Shown piece by piece: positions 1-6,366 of a stretch of 6,623 nucleotides of DNA (positions are counted from its first letter, which is position 1; each line of letters begins with the position of its first letter). The notes under the pieces are model-generated. The model was not told the origin of the DNA. It worked only from the letters and a program-made list of their open reading frames with translations, and made no database searches. The stretch is from SIG588 sp045597045. GTDB taxonomy: Bacteria > Bacillota > Clostridia > Oscillospirales > Acutalibacteraceae. The position numbers were made by a program, and so were the translations under genes. The stretch covers positions 1 to 6,623 of the forward strand of contig JAZODN010000146.1 of assembly GCA_045597045.1 (NCBI GenBank), given 5' to 3'.

Positions 1-39
1 GGCGGTGATGTCAACGAAGCACACTCGCCCCTAAGGTGA
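1..39 (+). other. Window edge, possible 3' end of an unseen gene
   Basis: The first 30 bases precede the repeat element and are too short to assign. One plus-strand frame stays open from base 1 and stops at TGA 37-39 (reading GGDVNEAHSPLR), with its stop supplied by the repeat. Another plus frame stops at 32-34. A minus-strand frame also stays open leftward, from a possible GTG at 23-25. The choice cannot be made from this window. If a plus-strand gene ends here, the symmetrical hairpin at 232-263 could serve both it and the minus-strand amidase gene. Confidence 0.15.
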
Positions 40-210
40 CGCGAATAATCCGCACTTCTTAAAATCTTCGACCTCTAAGCGAGTCGATTTTGAGGGATTT
101 GTGTTTCTTCTTTTCTGCCGATATGCTCGCGCCTATCAAAGAAAAAAGAACAGAAAGCACCGAAATATGCTGCTTTGAGGCCGGGTCGGATTACTACTCG
201 TGTCACCCTA
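32..210. repeat. Palindromic interspersed repeat, copy 1 (with internal insert)
   Basis: The element starts with AAGGTGACGCGAATAATCCG (33-52) and ends with CGGATTACTACTCGTGTCACCC (187-208), which is the diverged inverse of the left end. Both ends are bordered by TA. Bases 47-95 match 5673-5721 of the right-hand copy at 47 of 49 positions, and the right end (174-210) also matches the right end of that copy. Between these, bases 96-180 have no counterpart in the other copy. There is no coding capacity, so this is a MITE- or REP-like non-autonomous element. The family name and any transposase are unknown. Confidence 0.8.
101..160. repeat. Imperfect hairpin inside repeat copy 1
   Basis: The pyrimidine-rich arm starting GTGTTTCTTCTTTTCT (from 101) is an imperfect inverse of the purine-rich arm ending AAAGAACAGAAAGCAC (to 160). 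A GATA/TATC pair lies nearer the middle. This hairpin occupies most of the segment present only in copy 1, so it may be a separate small element nested in the repeat. Confidence 0.45.
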
Positions 211-231
211 TGCGGCGTCAACACACAAAAC

Positions 232-263
232 AAAGGGATGCAACCGAATGGCTGCATCCCTTT
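232..263 (-). terminator. Terminator of the amidase gene
   Basis: AAAGGGATGCA (232-242) is the exact inverse of TGCATCCCTTT (253-263), an 11-bp stem. It starts four bases beyond the stop codon of the minus-strand amidase gene. On the minus strand the stem is followed by GTTTTGTG, a modest T-tract. On the plus strand it is followed by TG and then TT, so it might act in both directions. Confidence 0.75.
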
Positions 264-266
264 TGT

Positions 267-3200
267 TCATATCTTCGGCAAACTCTTGGCGTAATCCACA
301 ACCGCTTTCACCACCGAGGCCATCAAAGCATCTTGGAAATCCGCCGTCACCAGCAGTTCCAAGTCCTCGGCATTGGTCATAAAGCCACACTCCAGCAAGA
401 GCGCCGGCATCTCGCTGATACGCGTGACGAAGAAGGGATTCCATCGATAACGGCGGCGGTGATCGCTGCCATAGTCGGCATACACATCCATCATTGCCTC
501 TTGCATGCTTTCGGCAAGTCCACGGGAATAATCGGTGAAATAATGCACCGAACAGCCACCGACCGACGCGCTGGTGGAACCGTCCATGTGAATACTCAAG
601 AACAAATCCGCCCCTGTCGGACGCGTAATCTGTGTGCGTTCAAGCAAGGAGAGATCACTGTCGTCGGTGCGCGTCATTACCACCGTGGCCCCCAATGCCT
701 CCAACTGATCCCGCAGCAAACCTCCATAGGTCAGCGCCAACCGCTTTTCGGGAATATTGCCACCCGACGTGCCGTAGGAATGGCCGCCGTGTCCGGGGTC
801 CACCACCACCTTAAAGCCGGCAAGCGGCTGCTCGGGATCGTTGCCGCCCACGTATGTTGGGTGTTTAAAAGTAAAGGTCAGCACGCCGTTATTATCCCAC
901 GCCACGTGATAACCGTAAAACTGCGCGGTTTTGGTGAGGAACAGGCGCAACGTGCGCGTTCCTTCCCCTTCGCGCCACACGGCCGCTTTGAACAACGGAC
1001 TGCCCGACACGTCTACCGTTCCCAGCGCTTCGGTAGTGTAAGCAAACGTGATATCAATGTACTCCGTGGTCTGTCCTTTGCTGCTGTAATCCTGCACGGC
1101 CGGATTACCGTAGGCTTGCGGCAGCAGCTGCAGGTTGAACGGCACGCGCCAATCGGCGGCCAGAGTCAACACGGTGCCGCTGCCGTTCACGGACACACCG
1201 CCGACGGTCAAGGTGTTGGCAGAAAGCGTGCCGCCTTGGATATACACCGCCGCATCTTCTTGATACACCCGCCGTCCACAGCCAAGCAAATAGTAATGCT
1301 GTCCGGAGGCCGCATCATAGGCCGTACCGGCCAACACGTCGGTCGTACCGCGCGGCAGATATGCATTCGTGGGGCGAGAATAGTCATCGGTAGTATCGCC
1401 GCTGAAAGTTTCGGCGTAATCCGTTGTCACAATCAGCACCGTGCCGCTTGCCAACGTTTTGCCGCCGACCGAGGGATTGATCGGCAAAAGCTCCGGCACG
1501 GTAATGTCTTCTACCGTGGGCGCTTGCACGATCGGCAGCGCTTTCACCGTGATGCTGCCGCCTGTTTCCGTTGCACTTTGGCCGCTGTAACTGCCGTGCA
1601 ACACCACCGCGCCAAGCGCTTGCGTTTCGCCCTCGCGCCCTTTGGGCAGCGTGTATTTGCCGGCATAGGTAACATATTCTGCGCTTTCCGGCAAACCGCC
1701 CTCGTCCTGCTGCACCGCCACCGGTACCATATTGACCCTGGTGCCGTTTACGGTGGCGTACACCTCAGCTCCTTCGTGTGCGACTGCCGAAACCGTAATC
1801 TCCGCGCCGCCATCAAGCAACATACTTTGCGACGGCGACACGCTCTTGAAGATCACCACCTCATAATACACCTTATACACCGTGGTGATCCCCTTGTTCT
1901 CAAAAGTAAACACGTTATCCCCCGGCTGCAGCGTTTGGTCCACCGAAAAATACCCGTGATCGGTCAGGGTCAGCTCTTCGCCGTTCATCAGCACGGGGAA
2001 ATTCGGGTCGGCACTGCCGCGCAGGTTAATGGTAGATTCGTTGGTGGTGAGTGACTGCGAGACAGGTTCCGTCACTGTCAACATGCGGCTGATGTATTCC
2101 TCCATCAGCGTACCGTCAAGCGCCTGCCGCGCCGCCACCGCGGCGTCGCCTGCTTTGTTCAGCGCCGCGAGCGAATTGAAGGTGCTGCCTTGCCATGCCG
2201 AAGCCTTTTGACACGCAAGCACCTGCCGCGCCAATTGGTCACGCACGCTCCAGCGACGCTCACCCGCAGCCGCATTGGTGGCGGCATGTGCCATATACAG
2301 CGGCACTTCCGCTTCGCTGCACACAGCGTTCCACCAGTTCAGCACCGTGCCGAACGCGGCGGAATATTCGCCCGTGACACGGAAGTTTTTGACCATCACA
2401 AAATCGACAGCGTTTTCCAAAATCAACCGACGCACATCTGCGCCGCCATCGGTCAACTCTTCATATATGTTTGCGGTATCCGAACCGGCAGCCACTACCG
2501 AAGAATGTGCCCACACCGCGTCGGTCAGCAAACCGACATAGGCGTTTCGGTTCACGGCGTGGATCGCATCGACCGCACCGCGCAACATGGTTTGAATACT
2601 CTCGCCCACGTGGTTCGGCTTGGTGCCGTAACGGAAGGCGTATTCGGCAAGCAAAAACCCATCGGCAGCATATTGATTGGCAACCGCCGTCACGTAACTG
2701 CACAGCCTTTCCCGTTCGGGCAAATGCGGCGGAAACAGCGAACCGTCGTACACACCGCAGTTAACGGTCATATACACAAACAGCCCCTGTTCACGCGCCT
2801 TTTCCAAGACGTATGCCGGCGCATCGAATTGTCCCGGCGGCACAAAGTCGTCGGGCAACGTCACGATCACCGTGTTCCAGGACCATTCCTTCAGCGCAGC
2901 CAGCGCGGCATCCAACTCGGCACGCACCGTCGCCTCATCTGCAGTGCCGTTTATGTTATAGTCCACCCCTTCGGTCAGCCAGGCGCCGCGCATCTCCTCC
3001 GGGCGAGCGAACTCGCGCACAGGCGGCTCTGCCTCGGGCGGCGTGGAAGGCGCCGACGGAACGGTGGCGGTTGTGGTCACCGTGGTTGTGGTCACCGTGG
3101 TTGCGGCCGTCGTGGTTTGTGCGGTCGTGACCGTGGTGGCCACCGCCGGGGTTGTGACAACGGGGGAGATGGGCAGATGCCGCAAGCCCCAAAAGGCCGC

Positions 3201-3296
3201 AGCAAGCAACGCCGGCGTTAGGGCCGCCACCAACAGCCATACCCACCAAACGCGGTGCGGCTTCTTTTCCGGTTCACGCACGTGCCGTCCTTCCAT
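267..3296 (-). CDS. Membrane-anchored GHL10-like / N-acetylmuramoyl-L-alanine amidase fusion
   Basis: A 1009-residue cell-wall protein. It has a short basic cytoplasmic tail (1-15) and one hydrophobic segment (about 16-38), either a signal anchor or a signal peptide. A Thr-rich linker follows (about 45-95). Residues about 98-405 resemble the glycosidase-like GHL10/DUF187 fold: MRGAWLTEG at 102, then WWNAV and VPLYMAHAA further on. An Ig-like domain with LMNGEELTLTDHGYFSVD resembles the glucodextranase-B type (about 415-485). A second beta-rich region and an AMIN/SH3-like stretch run to about 815. The C-terminus (about 826-1005) is an Amidase_3 domain. It has DPGHGG with His836, Glu850 in PEKRL, His903 in SIHMD and Glu969 in LLECGF. 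These are the expected zinc ligands and catalytic Glu, so amide cleavage between MurNAc and L-Ala is likely. The GHL10-like part lacks the usual DDY motif (ADGFLLAEY, 211-219), so its activity is uncertain. The ATG has a GGGGGGGAGACA leader as ribosome binding site. The gene has its own promoter and terminator. Confidence 0.9.
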   Translation of the reverse strand: MEGRHVREPEKKPHRVWWVWLLVAALTPALLAAAFWGLRHLPISPVVTTPAVATTVTTAQTTTAATTVTTTTVTTTATVPSAPSTPPEAEPPVREFARPEEMRGAWLTEGVDYNINGTADEATVRAELDAALAALKEWSWNTVIVTLPDDFVPPGQFDAPAYVLEKAREQGLFVYMTVNCGVYDGSLFPPHLPERERLCSYVTAVANQYAADGFLLAEYAFRYGTKPNHVGESIQTMLRGAVDAIHAVNRNAYVGLLTDAVWAHSSVVAAGSDTANIYEELTDGGADVRRLILENAVDFVMVKNFRVTGEYSAAFGTVLNWWNAVCSEAEVPLYMAHAATNAAAGERRWSVRDQLARQVLACQKASAWQGSTFNSLAALNKAGDAAVAARQALDGTLMEEYISRMLTVTEPVSQSLTTNESTINLRGSADPNFPVLMNGEELTLTDHGYFSVDQTLQPGDNVFTFENKGITTVYKVYYEVVIFKSVSPSQSMLLDGGAEITVSAVAHEGAEVYATVNGTRVNMVPVAVQQDEGGLPESAEYVTYAGKYTLPKGREGETQALGAVVLHGSYSGQSATETGGSITVKALPIVQAPTVEDITVPELLPINPSVGGKTLASGTVLIVTTDYAETFSGDTTDDYSRPTNAYLPRGTTDVLAGTAYDAASGQHYYLLGCGRRVYQEDAAVYIQGGTLSANTLTVGGVSVNGSGTVLTLAADWRVPFNLQLLPQAYGNPAVQDYSSKGQTTEYIDITFAYTTEALGTVDVSGSPLFKAAVWREGEGTRTLRLFLTKTAQFYGYHVAWDNNGVLTFTFKHPTYVGGNDPEQPLAGFKVVVDPGHGGHSYGTSGGNIPEKRLALTYGGLLRDQLEALGATVVMTRTDDSDLSLLERTQITRPTGADLFLSIHMDGSTSASVGGCSVHYFTDYSRGLAESMQEAMMDVYADYGSDHRRRYRWNPFFVTRISEMPALLLECGFMTNAEDLELLVTADFQDALMASVVKAVVDYAKSLPKI
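3071..3115. repeat. 15-bp tandem repeat in the Thr-rich linker
   Basis: Two exact units of TTGTGGTCACCGTGG (3071-3085 and 3086-3100) are followed by a diverged unit (3101-3115). Read on the minus strand they encode a Thr/Val linker (TTVTT pattern) between the membrane segment and the extracellular domains. The unit is a multiple of three, so gain or loss of units would keep the frame and change linker length. Confidence 0.75.
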
Positions 3297-3325
3297 TGTC
3301 TCCCCCCCTTTTTGTTCATATTCGT

Positions 3326-3354
3326 ATTGTATCGCATTTTATCGAAAAAATCAA
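3326..3354 (-). promoter_or_regulatory. Promoter of the amidase gene
   Basis: On the minus strand, TTGATT (3349-3354) and TACAAT (3326-3331) are separated by 17 bp, close to the sigma-A consensus. Transcription would start near 3319, giving a leader of about 20 nt that carries the poly-G ribosome binding site (3299-3308). The promoter lies downstream of the ATPase gene's terminator, so the amidase is an independent unit. Confidence 0.75.
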
Positions 3355-3370
3355 CCGCCAGCCATCGCAT

Positions 3371-3420
3371 TAAGCAAAAAAATCCGCCGTGCAATGCACG
3401 ACGGATTTTCAAATTGCTTA
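3371..3420 (-). terminator. Terminator of the sugar ABC ATPase gene
   Basis: On the minus strand a 15-bp stem AAAATCCGTCGTGCA / TGCACGGCGGATTTT (3395-3409 with 3379-3393, one G-T wobble) is followed by a T-run and GC. It begins right after the ATPase stop codon. Outer bases TAAGCAA (3371-3377) and TTGCTTA (3414-3420) are also inverse to each other, extending the hairpin around a short mismatch. This is a strong intrinsic terminator. Confidence 0.9.
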
Positions 3421-4563
3421 TTAGTTGCAGATGGTGCGCTCGGTCTCTTTGTCGAAGAGGTGGATCTTGTTGTTTTCGAGCGCAATCTCAATGGTATCGC
3501 CCGGGCGAGCCGTGGAGGTGGGCTCCACGCGCGCGGTGAACTTGAAGCCTTCCACATCCAGGTACAGGAAGGTTTCCGCACCCATCAGCTCGGTAACTTC
3601 CACGTTGGCGTTCACCTTACAATCGGCATACTCTTCGAGCAAACGGGGCTCGTTGTGAACATCCTCAGGACGGATACCCATCACGATTTCCTTGCCGACA
3701 TACTCATCCAGCTTGCCGCCTTCATTCTTGGAATCGGGCAGCGGAATGTAGTACTTGGTGCCACGGGTAGTCTTGGTATCTTCGGTGCCGAACTCGACCA
3801 TGAACTTGCCATCCTGCTTCACCAGCTTGGAATCGATGAAGTTCATCTGGGGCGAGCCCAAGAAGCCTGCCACGAACATGTTGCAGGGCTTGGTATACAA
3901 CACCTGCGGTGCATCGACCTGCTGAATGAAACCGTCCTTCATAACCACGATGCGATCGCCCATGGTCATAGCTTCGGTCTGGTCGTGGGTAACGTAAATA
4001 AAGGTAGTACCCAGTTTCGCATGCAGCTTGGACAGCTCGGTACGCATCTGTGCACGGAGTTTCGCATCCAAGTTGGACAGCGGCTCGTCAAGCAAGAAGA
4101 CCTGGGGCTCACGGACGATTGCACGACCGAGTGCCACACGCTGACGCTGACCACCCGACAGAGCCTTCGGCTTACGGTCGAGCAGATGCGCGTTATCCAC
4201 CACGCGAGCAGCCTCTTCCACGCGGCGCTTGATCTCATCCTTCGGAGTCTTGCGCAGCTTCAAACCGAACGCCATGTTATCAAACACCGTCATGTGGGGA
4301 TACAATGCGTAGTTCTGGAACACCATCGCAATATCGCGATCCTTCGGCGCGATATCGTTCACCAAACGATCGCCGATGTACAGTTCACCTTCGGTAATCT
4401 CTTCCAAACCGGCGATCATACGCAGGGTGGTGGACTTACCGCAGCCCGAAGGGCCAACCAAGATGATAAACTCTTTGTCTTTGATTTCGAGATTAAAATC
4501 CGAAACCGCGACAACACCAGCGGCATACTTTTTGTAAATGCCTTTCAGCGACAAACCTGCCAT
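3421..4563 (-). CDS. ugpC: Multi-sugar ABC transporter ATP-binding protein (UgpC/MsmK/MsmX type)
   Basis: A 380-residue cytoplasmic ATPase that would energise carbohydrate ABC importers. Numbered from the chosen start, it shows an A-loop Tyr13, Walker A GPSGCGKST (37-45), Q-loop Gln83 and signature LSGGQ (135-139). These are followed by Walker B VFLLDEP (155-161, catalytic Glu160), D-loop SNLD (163-166) and switch His193. The remaining C-terminal part (from about 235) fits the regulatory TOBE/OB domain of the MalK/UgpC family, and the length is typical. The start at 4563 is preferred over the in-frame ATG at 4581, because GGGAGG (4574-4579) lies 10 nt ahead of it and MAGLSLKGIYKKY is the usual family N-terminus. 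No permease or solute-binding gene is present, so it probably serves several transporters encoded elsewhere, as known for MsmK and MsmX. It has its own promoter and terminator. Substrate cannot be told from sequence. Confidence 0.95.
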   Translation of the reverse strand: MAGLSLKGIYKKYAAGVVAVSDFNLEIKDKEFIILVGPSGCGKSTTLRMIAGLEEITEGELYIGDRLVNDIAPKDRDIAMVFQNYALYPHMTVFDNMAFGLKLRKTPKDEIKRRVEEAARVVDNAHLLDRKPKALSGGQRQRVALGRAIVREPQVFLLDEPLSNLDAKLRAQMRTELSKLHAKLGTTFIYVTHDQTEAMTMGDRIVVMKDGFIQQVDAPQVLYTKPCNMFVAGFLGSPQMNFIDSKLVKQDGKFMVEFGTEDTKTTRGTKYYIPLPDSKNEGGKLDEYVGKEIVMGIRPEDVHNEPRLLEEYADCKVNANVEVTELMGAETFLYLDVEGFKFTARVEPTSTARPGDTIEIALENNKIHLFDKETERTICN

Positions 4564-4593
4564 TTTAAAATAACCTCCCATTTTTCCTTACAC

Positions 4594-4610
4594 AAACCGC
4601 ACCGCGGTTT
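4594..4610. promoter_or_regulatory. Perfect palindrome in the leader of the ATPase gene
   Basis: AAACCGC (4594-4600) and GCGGTTT (4604-4610) form a perfect 7-bp inverted repeat with a 3-base centre. It lies about 19 bp past the -10 box and about 30 bp before the start codon. It could be an operator for a LacI-type sugar regulator or a small hairpin in the mRNA leader. No regulator gene is in the window. Confidence 0.5.
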
Positions 4611-4628
4611 ACATAACTGCATAGGTAT

Positions 4629-4657
4629 ATTATAACACATTTTTCAAAAATAGCCAT
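4629..4657 (-). promoter_or_regulatory. Promoter of the sugar ABC ATPase gene (extended -10)
   Basis: On the minus strand TATAAT (4629-4634) is preceded by TGT, giving an extended -10 motif (TGnTATAAT). The position 17 bp upstream (4652-4657) reads ATGGCT, a poor -35, so the extended -10 would carry recognition. Transcription would begin near 4622, just before the leader palindrome. Confidence 0.7.
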
Positions 4658-4707
4658 ACACTAAATAAACAAACTTACAGCCTTCGCTTTATGAATTTTT
4701 GATAATG

Positions 4708-5541
4708 TCAACTTGCACAAAACTCTTCCACGGATTGCAGCGCCGCCGCCGTTTCTTCCACATTCAGCTCGCGGCACTCCCCTTCGGCCAACGTCGAGTC
4801 GAGCATAAGACCGCCCACCGAAATGCGCTTCAACCACAACACCTTGTGTCCGACCGACTCGCACATACGCTTTATCTGGTGGTATCGCCCCTCTTGAATC
4901 GCGATTTCCACGCAGCTGAAATCGGCGTTGTCAGCTATTGTATATTTTTTTAAAAATTTAAGGAAAGCGGTCGAAACATCGCCCTCTTCCTCCCCCGTGG
5001 GTTGTGCCAACCGTAAAAAGCGTTCTTTCGGCAAAACCTTCAATTTGGCAGGCAAACAATGGGTTCCGTCCTCCAACTGAACACCCTGTGCAAACACCTC
5101 GGCGGCTGCAGGAGGCATCTCCCCTTGCACCACGGCCAGATAGCGTTTGAACACCGCCTTTTTCGGCGAAAGCAAGCGGTGGGCATAGTCTCCGTCGTCG
5201 GTGAGGATCACCAGCCCGACCGTGTCTTTATCCAACCGACCTGCCGGGAACAGGCCGCGCCGCCGAAACGCGGGCGGCACCAGATCCACCACGGTGGGTA
5301 CCTTAGGGTCGCGCGAAACGCACAGCACTCCTTGCGGCTTGTTCAACATATAATAACGATGTGTACGTGTATCAATCACGTGGCCTGCCACAGTGAGAAC
5401 ATGATCGGACGGCACCAATTTTGCTTCGGGAGCACGCCACACCTCACCATCCACCGTTACACGGCCGGCGCGAATGAAATGCACCGCTTGCTTACGCGGC
5501 ATATCCGCCAACTGTGCCACGGCTTTATCCAACCGTTCCAT
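4708..5541 (-). CDS. rsuA: RsuA-family rRNA pseudouridine synthase
   Basis: A 277-residue enzyme that converts a uridine of ribosomal RNA to pseudouridine; RsuA acts on 16S rRNA U516 in Escherichia coli. The N-terminus (1 to about 47, MERLDKAVAQ and GRVTVDGE) is an S4 RNA-binding domain. The catalytic domain follows, with YYMLNKPQGVLC (63-74), GRLDKDTVGLVILTDDG with catalytic Asp104, and EGRYHQIKRM (217-226). FAQGVQLEDG resembles RsuA more than RluB. The protein is longer than the roughly 230-residue RsuA mainly because of an extra segment at about 179-208 containing EEEGD and FLKFLKKY, encoded by unusually AT-rich DNA. AAGGTG (5550-5555) lies 8 nt before the ATG as ribosome binding site, with GAGG closer in. 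No clear terminator follows the stop codon. The exact target base is inferred from family resemblance. Confidence 0.92.
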   Translation of the reverse strand: MERLDKAVAQLADMPRKQAVHFIRAGRVTVDGEVWRAPEAKLVPSDHVLTVAGHVIDTRTHRYYMLNKPQGVLCVSRDPKVPTVVDLVPPAFRRRGLFPAGRLDKDTVGLVILTDDGDYAHRLLSPKKAVFKRYLAVVQGEMPPAAAEVFAQGVQLEDGTHCLPAKLKVLPKERFLRLAQPTGEEEGDVSTAFLKFLKKYTIADNADFSCVEIAIQEGRYHQIKRMCESVGHKVLWLKRISVGGLMLDSTLAEGECRELNVEETAAALQSVEEFCAS

Positions 5542-5554
5542 ATCCTCACCACCT

Positions 5555-5748
5555 TAAGGTGACGCGAATAATCCGAACCCGTTTTAAGACGGCGGATTCC
5601 TCGTGTCACCTTTCGTTAAAATACTCGCCAATACAGGTGTATTGGCCCCGTTTTTGCCTTGGTCGACCGAGAAATCCGCACTTCTTAAAATCTTCGACCT
5701 CAAAGCGAGTAGATTTTGAGGCTGGTGCGGATTCCTCGTGTCACCTTA
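5555..5748. repeat. Palindromic interspersed repeat, copy 2 (two modules in tandem)
   Basis: Module 1 (5555-5613) is about 60 bp: AAGGTGACGCGAATAATCCG at the left and CGGATTCCTCGTGTCACCTT at the right, inverse to each other at 17 of 20 positions. A 45-bp spacer follows. Module 2 (about 5661-5748) has a diverged left end (GGTCGACCGAGAAATCCG) and the same right end. Its core 5673-5721 matches copy 1. Outer and inner arms could pair in several ways, including all of the 194 bp as one cruciform or RNA stem. The element abuts the RsuA ribosome binding site. Confidence 0.8.
5627..5646. repeat. Hairpin between the two repeat modules
   Basis: GCCAATAC (5627-5634) and GTATTGGC (5639-5646) form a perfect 8-bp stem with a 4-base loop. 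On the plus strand it is followed by CCCGTTTTT, and on the minus strand by a less T-rich stretch. It could be a weak terminator, an attenuator in the RsuA leader, or an operator-like dyad. Confidence 0.5.
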
Positions 5749-5756
5749 TTTGGCAC

Positions 5757-5785
5757 AGTATAGCATACATCCGCTAAAATTGCAA
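5757..5785 (-). promoter_or_regulatory. Promoter of the rsuA gene (extended -10)
   Basis: On the minus strand TTGCAA (5780-5785) and TATACT (5757-5762) are 17 bp apart. The bases before the -10 box are TGC, giving an extended -10. It sits directly after the stop codon of the DUF4830-like gene. Transcription would start near 5750, at the border of the repeat, giving a leader of about 200 nt made of the repeat modules. Confidence 0.7.
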
Positions 5786-6241
5786 CTACTCGCGCGGAAC
5801 CAGCGCCGTCATGTTTCCGTCCACCACCGTTTCGGTGATGTCCCCACCCACAATCTCATCACGATACACGTACAAATGAGCGATCGTCTCCTCGGCGTTA
5901 CCCGTGTTTAGCAAACGGTAACTCCAACACTTCACCCGTTTGCCTTGATACGGCGTGAGATCCATATCGGCCGCCGCCTGCATGGCGTTATATTCCGCAA
6001 ACACATCGTCGAATTCATCGGGAATGTGCACCTCACACACTTCACAATAGGCCGGGTCTACCTCGTAACCGAGTGCATTCAAAAACGCAACCCGCGCCGC
6101 CGTATCCACCGCAGCAGCAGATACGGCCGCCTCTCCCGACGGCCACAACAGCGCCGCCGCCAAAATCAACACCAATACACCTGCGCAAAGCAGCAGCGCC
6201 GCCAAACGACGTCTCGACATTTTCACCGATAGCACAAACAC
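5786..6241 (-). CDS. DUF4830-like membrane-anchored protein
   Basis: A 151-residue protein of unknown function. It has a basic start (SRRRL) and one hydrophobic segment (about 13-34) with no clear cleavage or lipobox site, so it is probably anchored with its C-terminal part outside the cell. The outer part contains RVAFLNALGYEVDP, VHIPDEFDDVFAEYNAMQ, DLTPYQGKRVKCWSYRLLN and YRDEIVGGDI. From memory this order matches the Firmicutes DUF4830 family. Two Cys in YCEVCEV form a CxxC pair. The GTG at 6239-6241 is chosen because AGGGGG lies 8 nt upstream; the ATG at 6218-6220 is an alternative with a weak site and would drop seven residues. No clear terminator is seen. The promoter is unclear, though a TATAAT lies on the minus strand at 6362-6367. 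Confidence 0.8.
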   Translation of the reverse strand: MFVLSVKMSRRRLAALLLCAGVLVLILAAALLWPSGEAAVSAAAVDTAARVAFLNALGYEVDPAYCEVCEVHIPDEFDDVFAEYNAMQAAADMDLTPYQGKRVKCWSYRLLNTGNAEETIAHLYVYRDEIVGGDITETVVDGNMTALVPRE

Positions 6242-6310
6242 GCACAGTTCCCCCTACCTTTGGTTTTTAATACAGAATATGACACCTCGCCCAAAATTAT
6301 GTGCGCAAAA

Positions 6311-6366
6311 CTCTTTAAAGTTTTTTTCAAAAAAAGATTGACAAAGCGAACAAAATGCGGTATTAT
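6311..6366 (+). promoter_or_regulatory. tRNA-Pro promoter with UP element
   Basis: TTGACA (6338-6343) and TATTAT (6361-6366) are separated by 17 bp. Just upstream, 6311-6337 holds TTTAAAG, a run of seven T, C, then a run of seven A. This fits an UP element bound by the RNA polymerase alpha subunit and is typical of strong stable-RNA promoters. Transcription would begin near 6373, about 24 nt before the mature tRNA. Confidence 0.85.

Noticed and set aside
32..210. CRISPR array
   Set aside because: The repeated parts are inverted ends of a palindromic element, not evenly spaced direct repeats with unique spacers. No cas gene is present.
90..2054. Long plus-strand open frame of 654 codons
   Set aside because: It is antisense to the amidase gene, whose domains and catalytic residues are clear. 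The translation is rich in His, Arg and Gln with no recognisable domain, as expected from a GC-rich shadow frame.
2190..3221. Plus-strand open frame of 343 codons
   Set aside because: It is a shadow of the amidase gene with low-complexity Arg/Gly/His sequence.
3043..4635. Plus-strand open frame of 530 codons
   Set aside because: It runs antisense across the ATPase gene, its terminator and part of the amidase gene. It has no ribosome binding site or domain, and the opposite strand encodes unmistakable ABC motifs.
4706..4711. TTGACA on the minus strand at the rsuA stop codon as the -35 of the ATPase gene
   Set aside because: No -10 box lies 16-18 bp downstream. The convincing TATAAT is about 70 bp away.
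5059..5562. Plus-strand open frame of 167 codons
   Set aside because: It is antisense to the pseudouridine synthase, which has intact motifs on the other strand.
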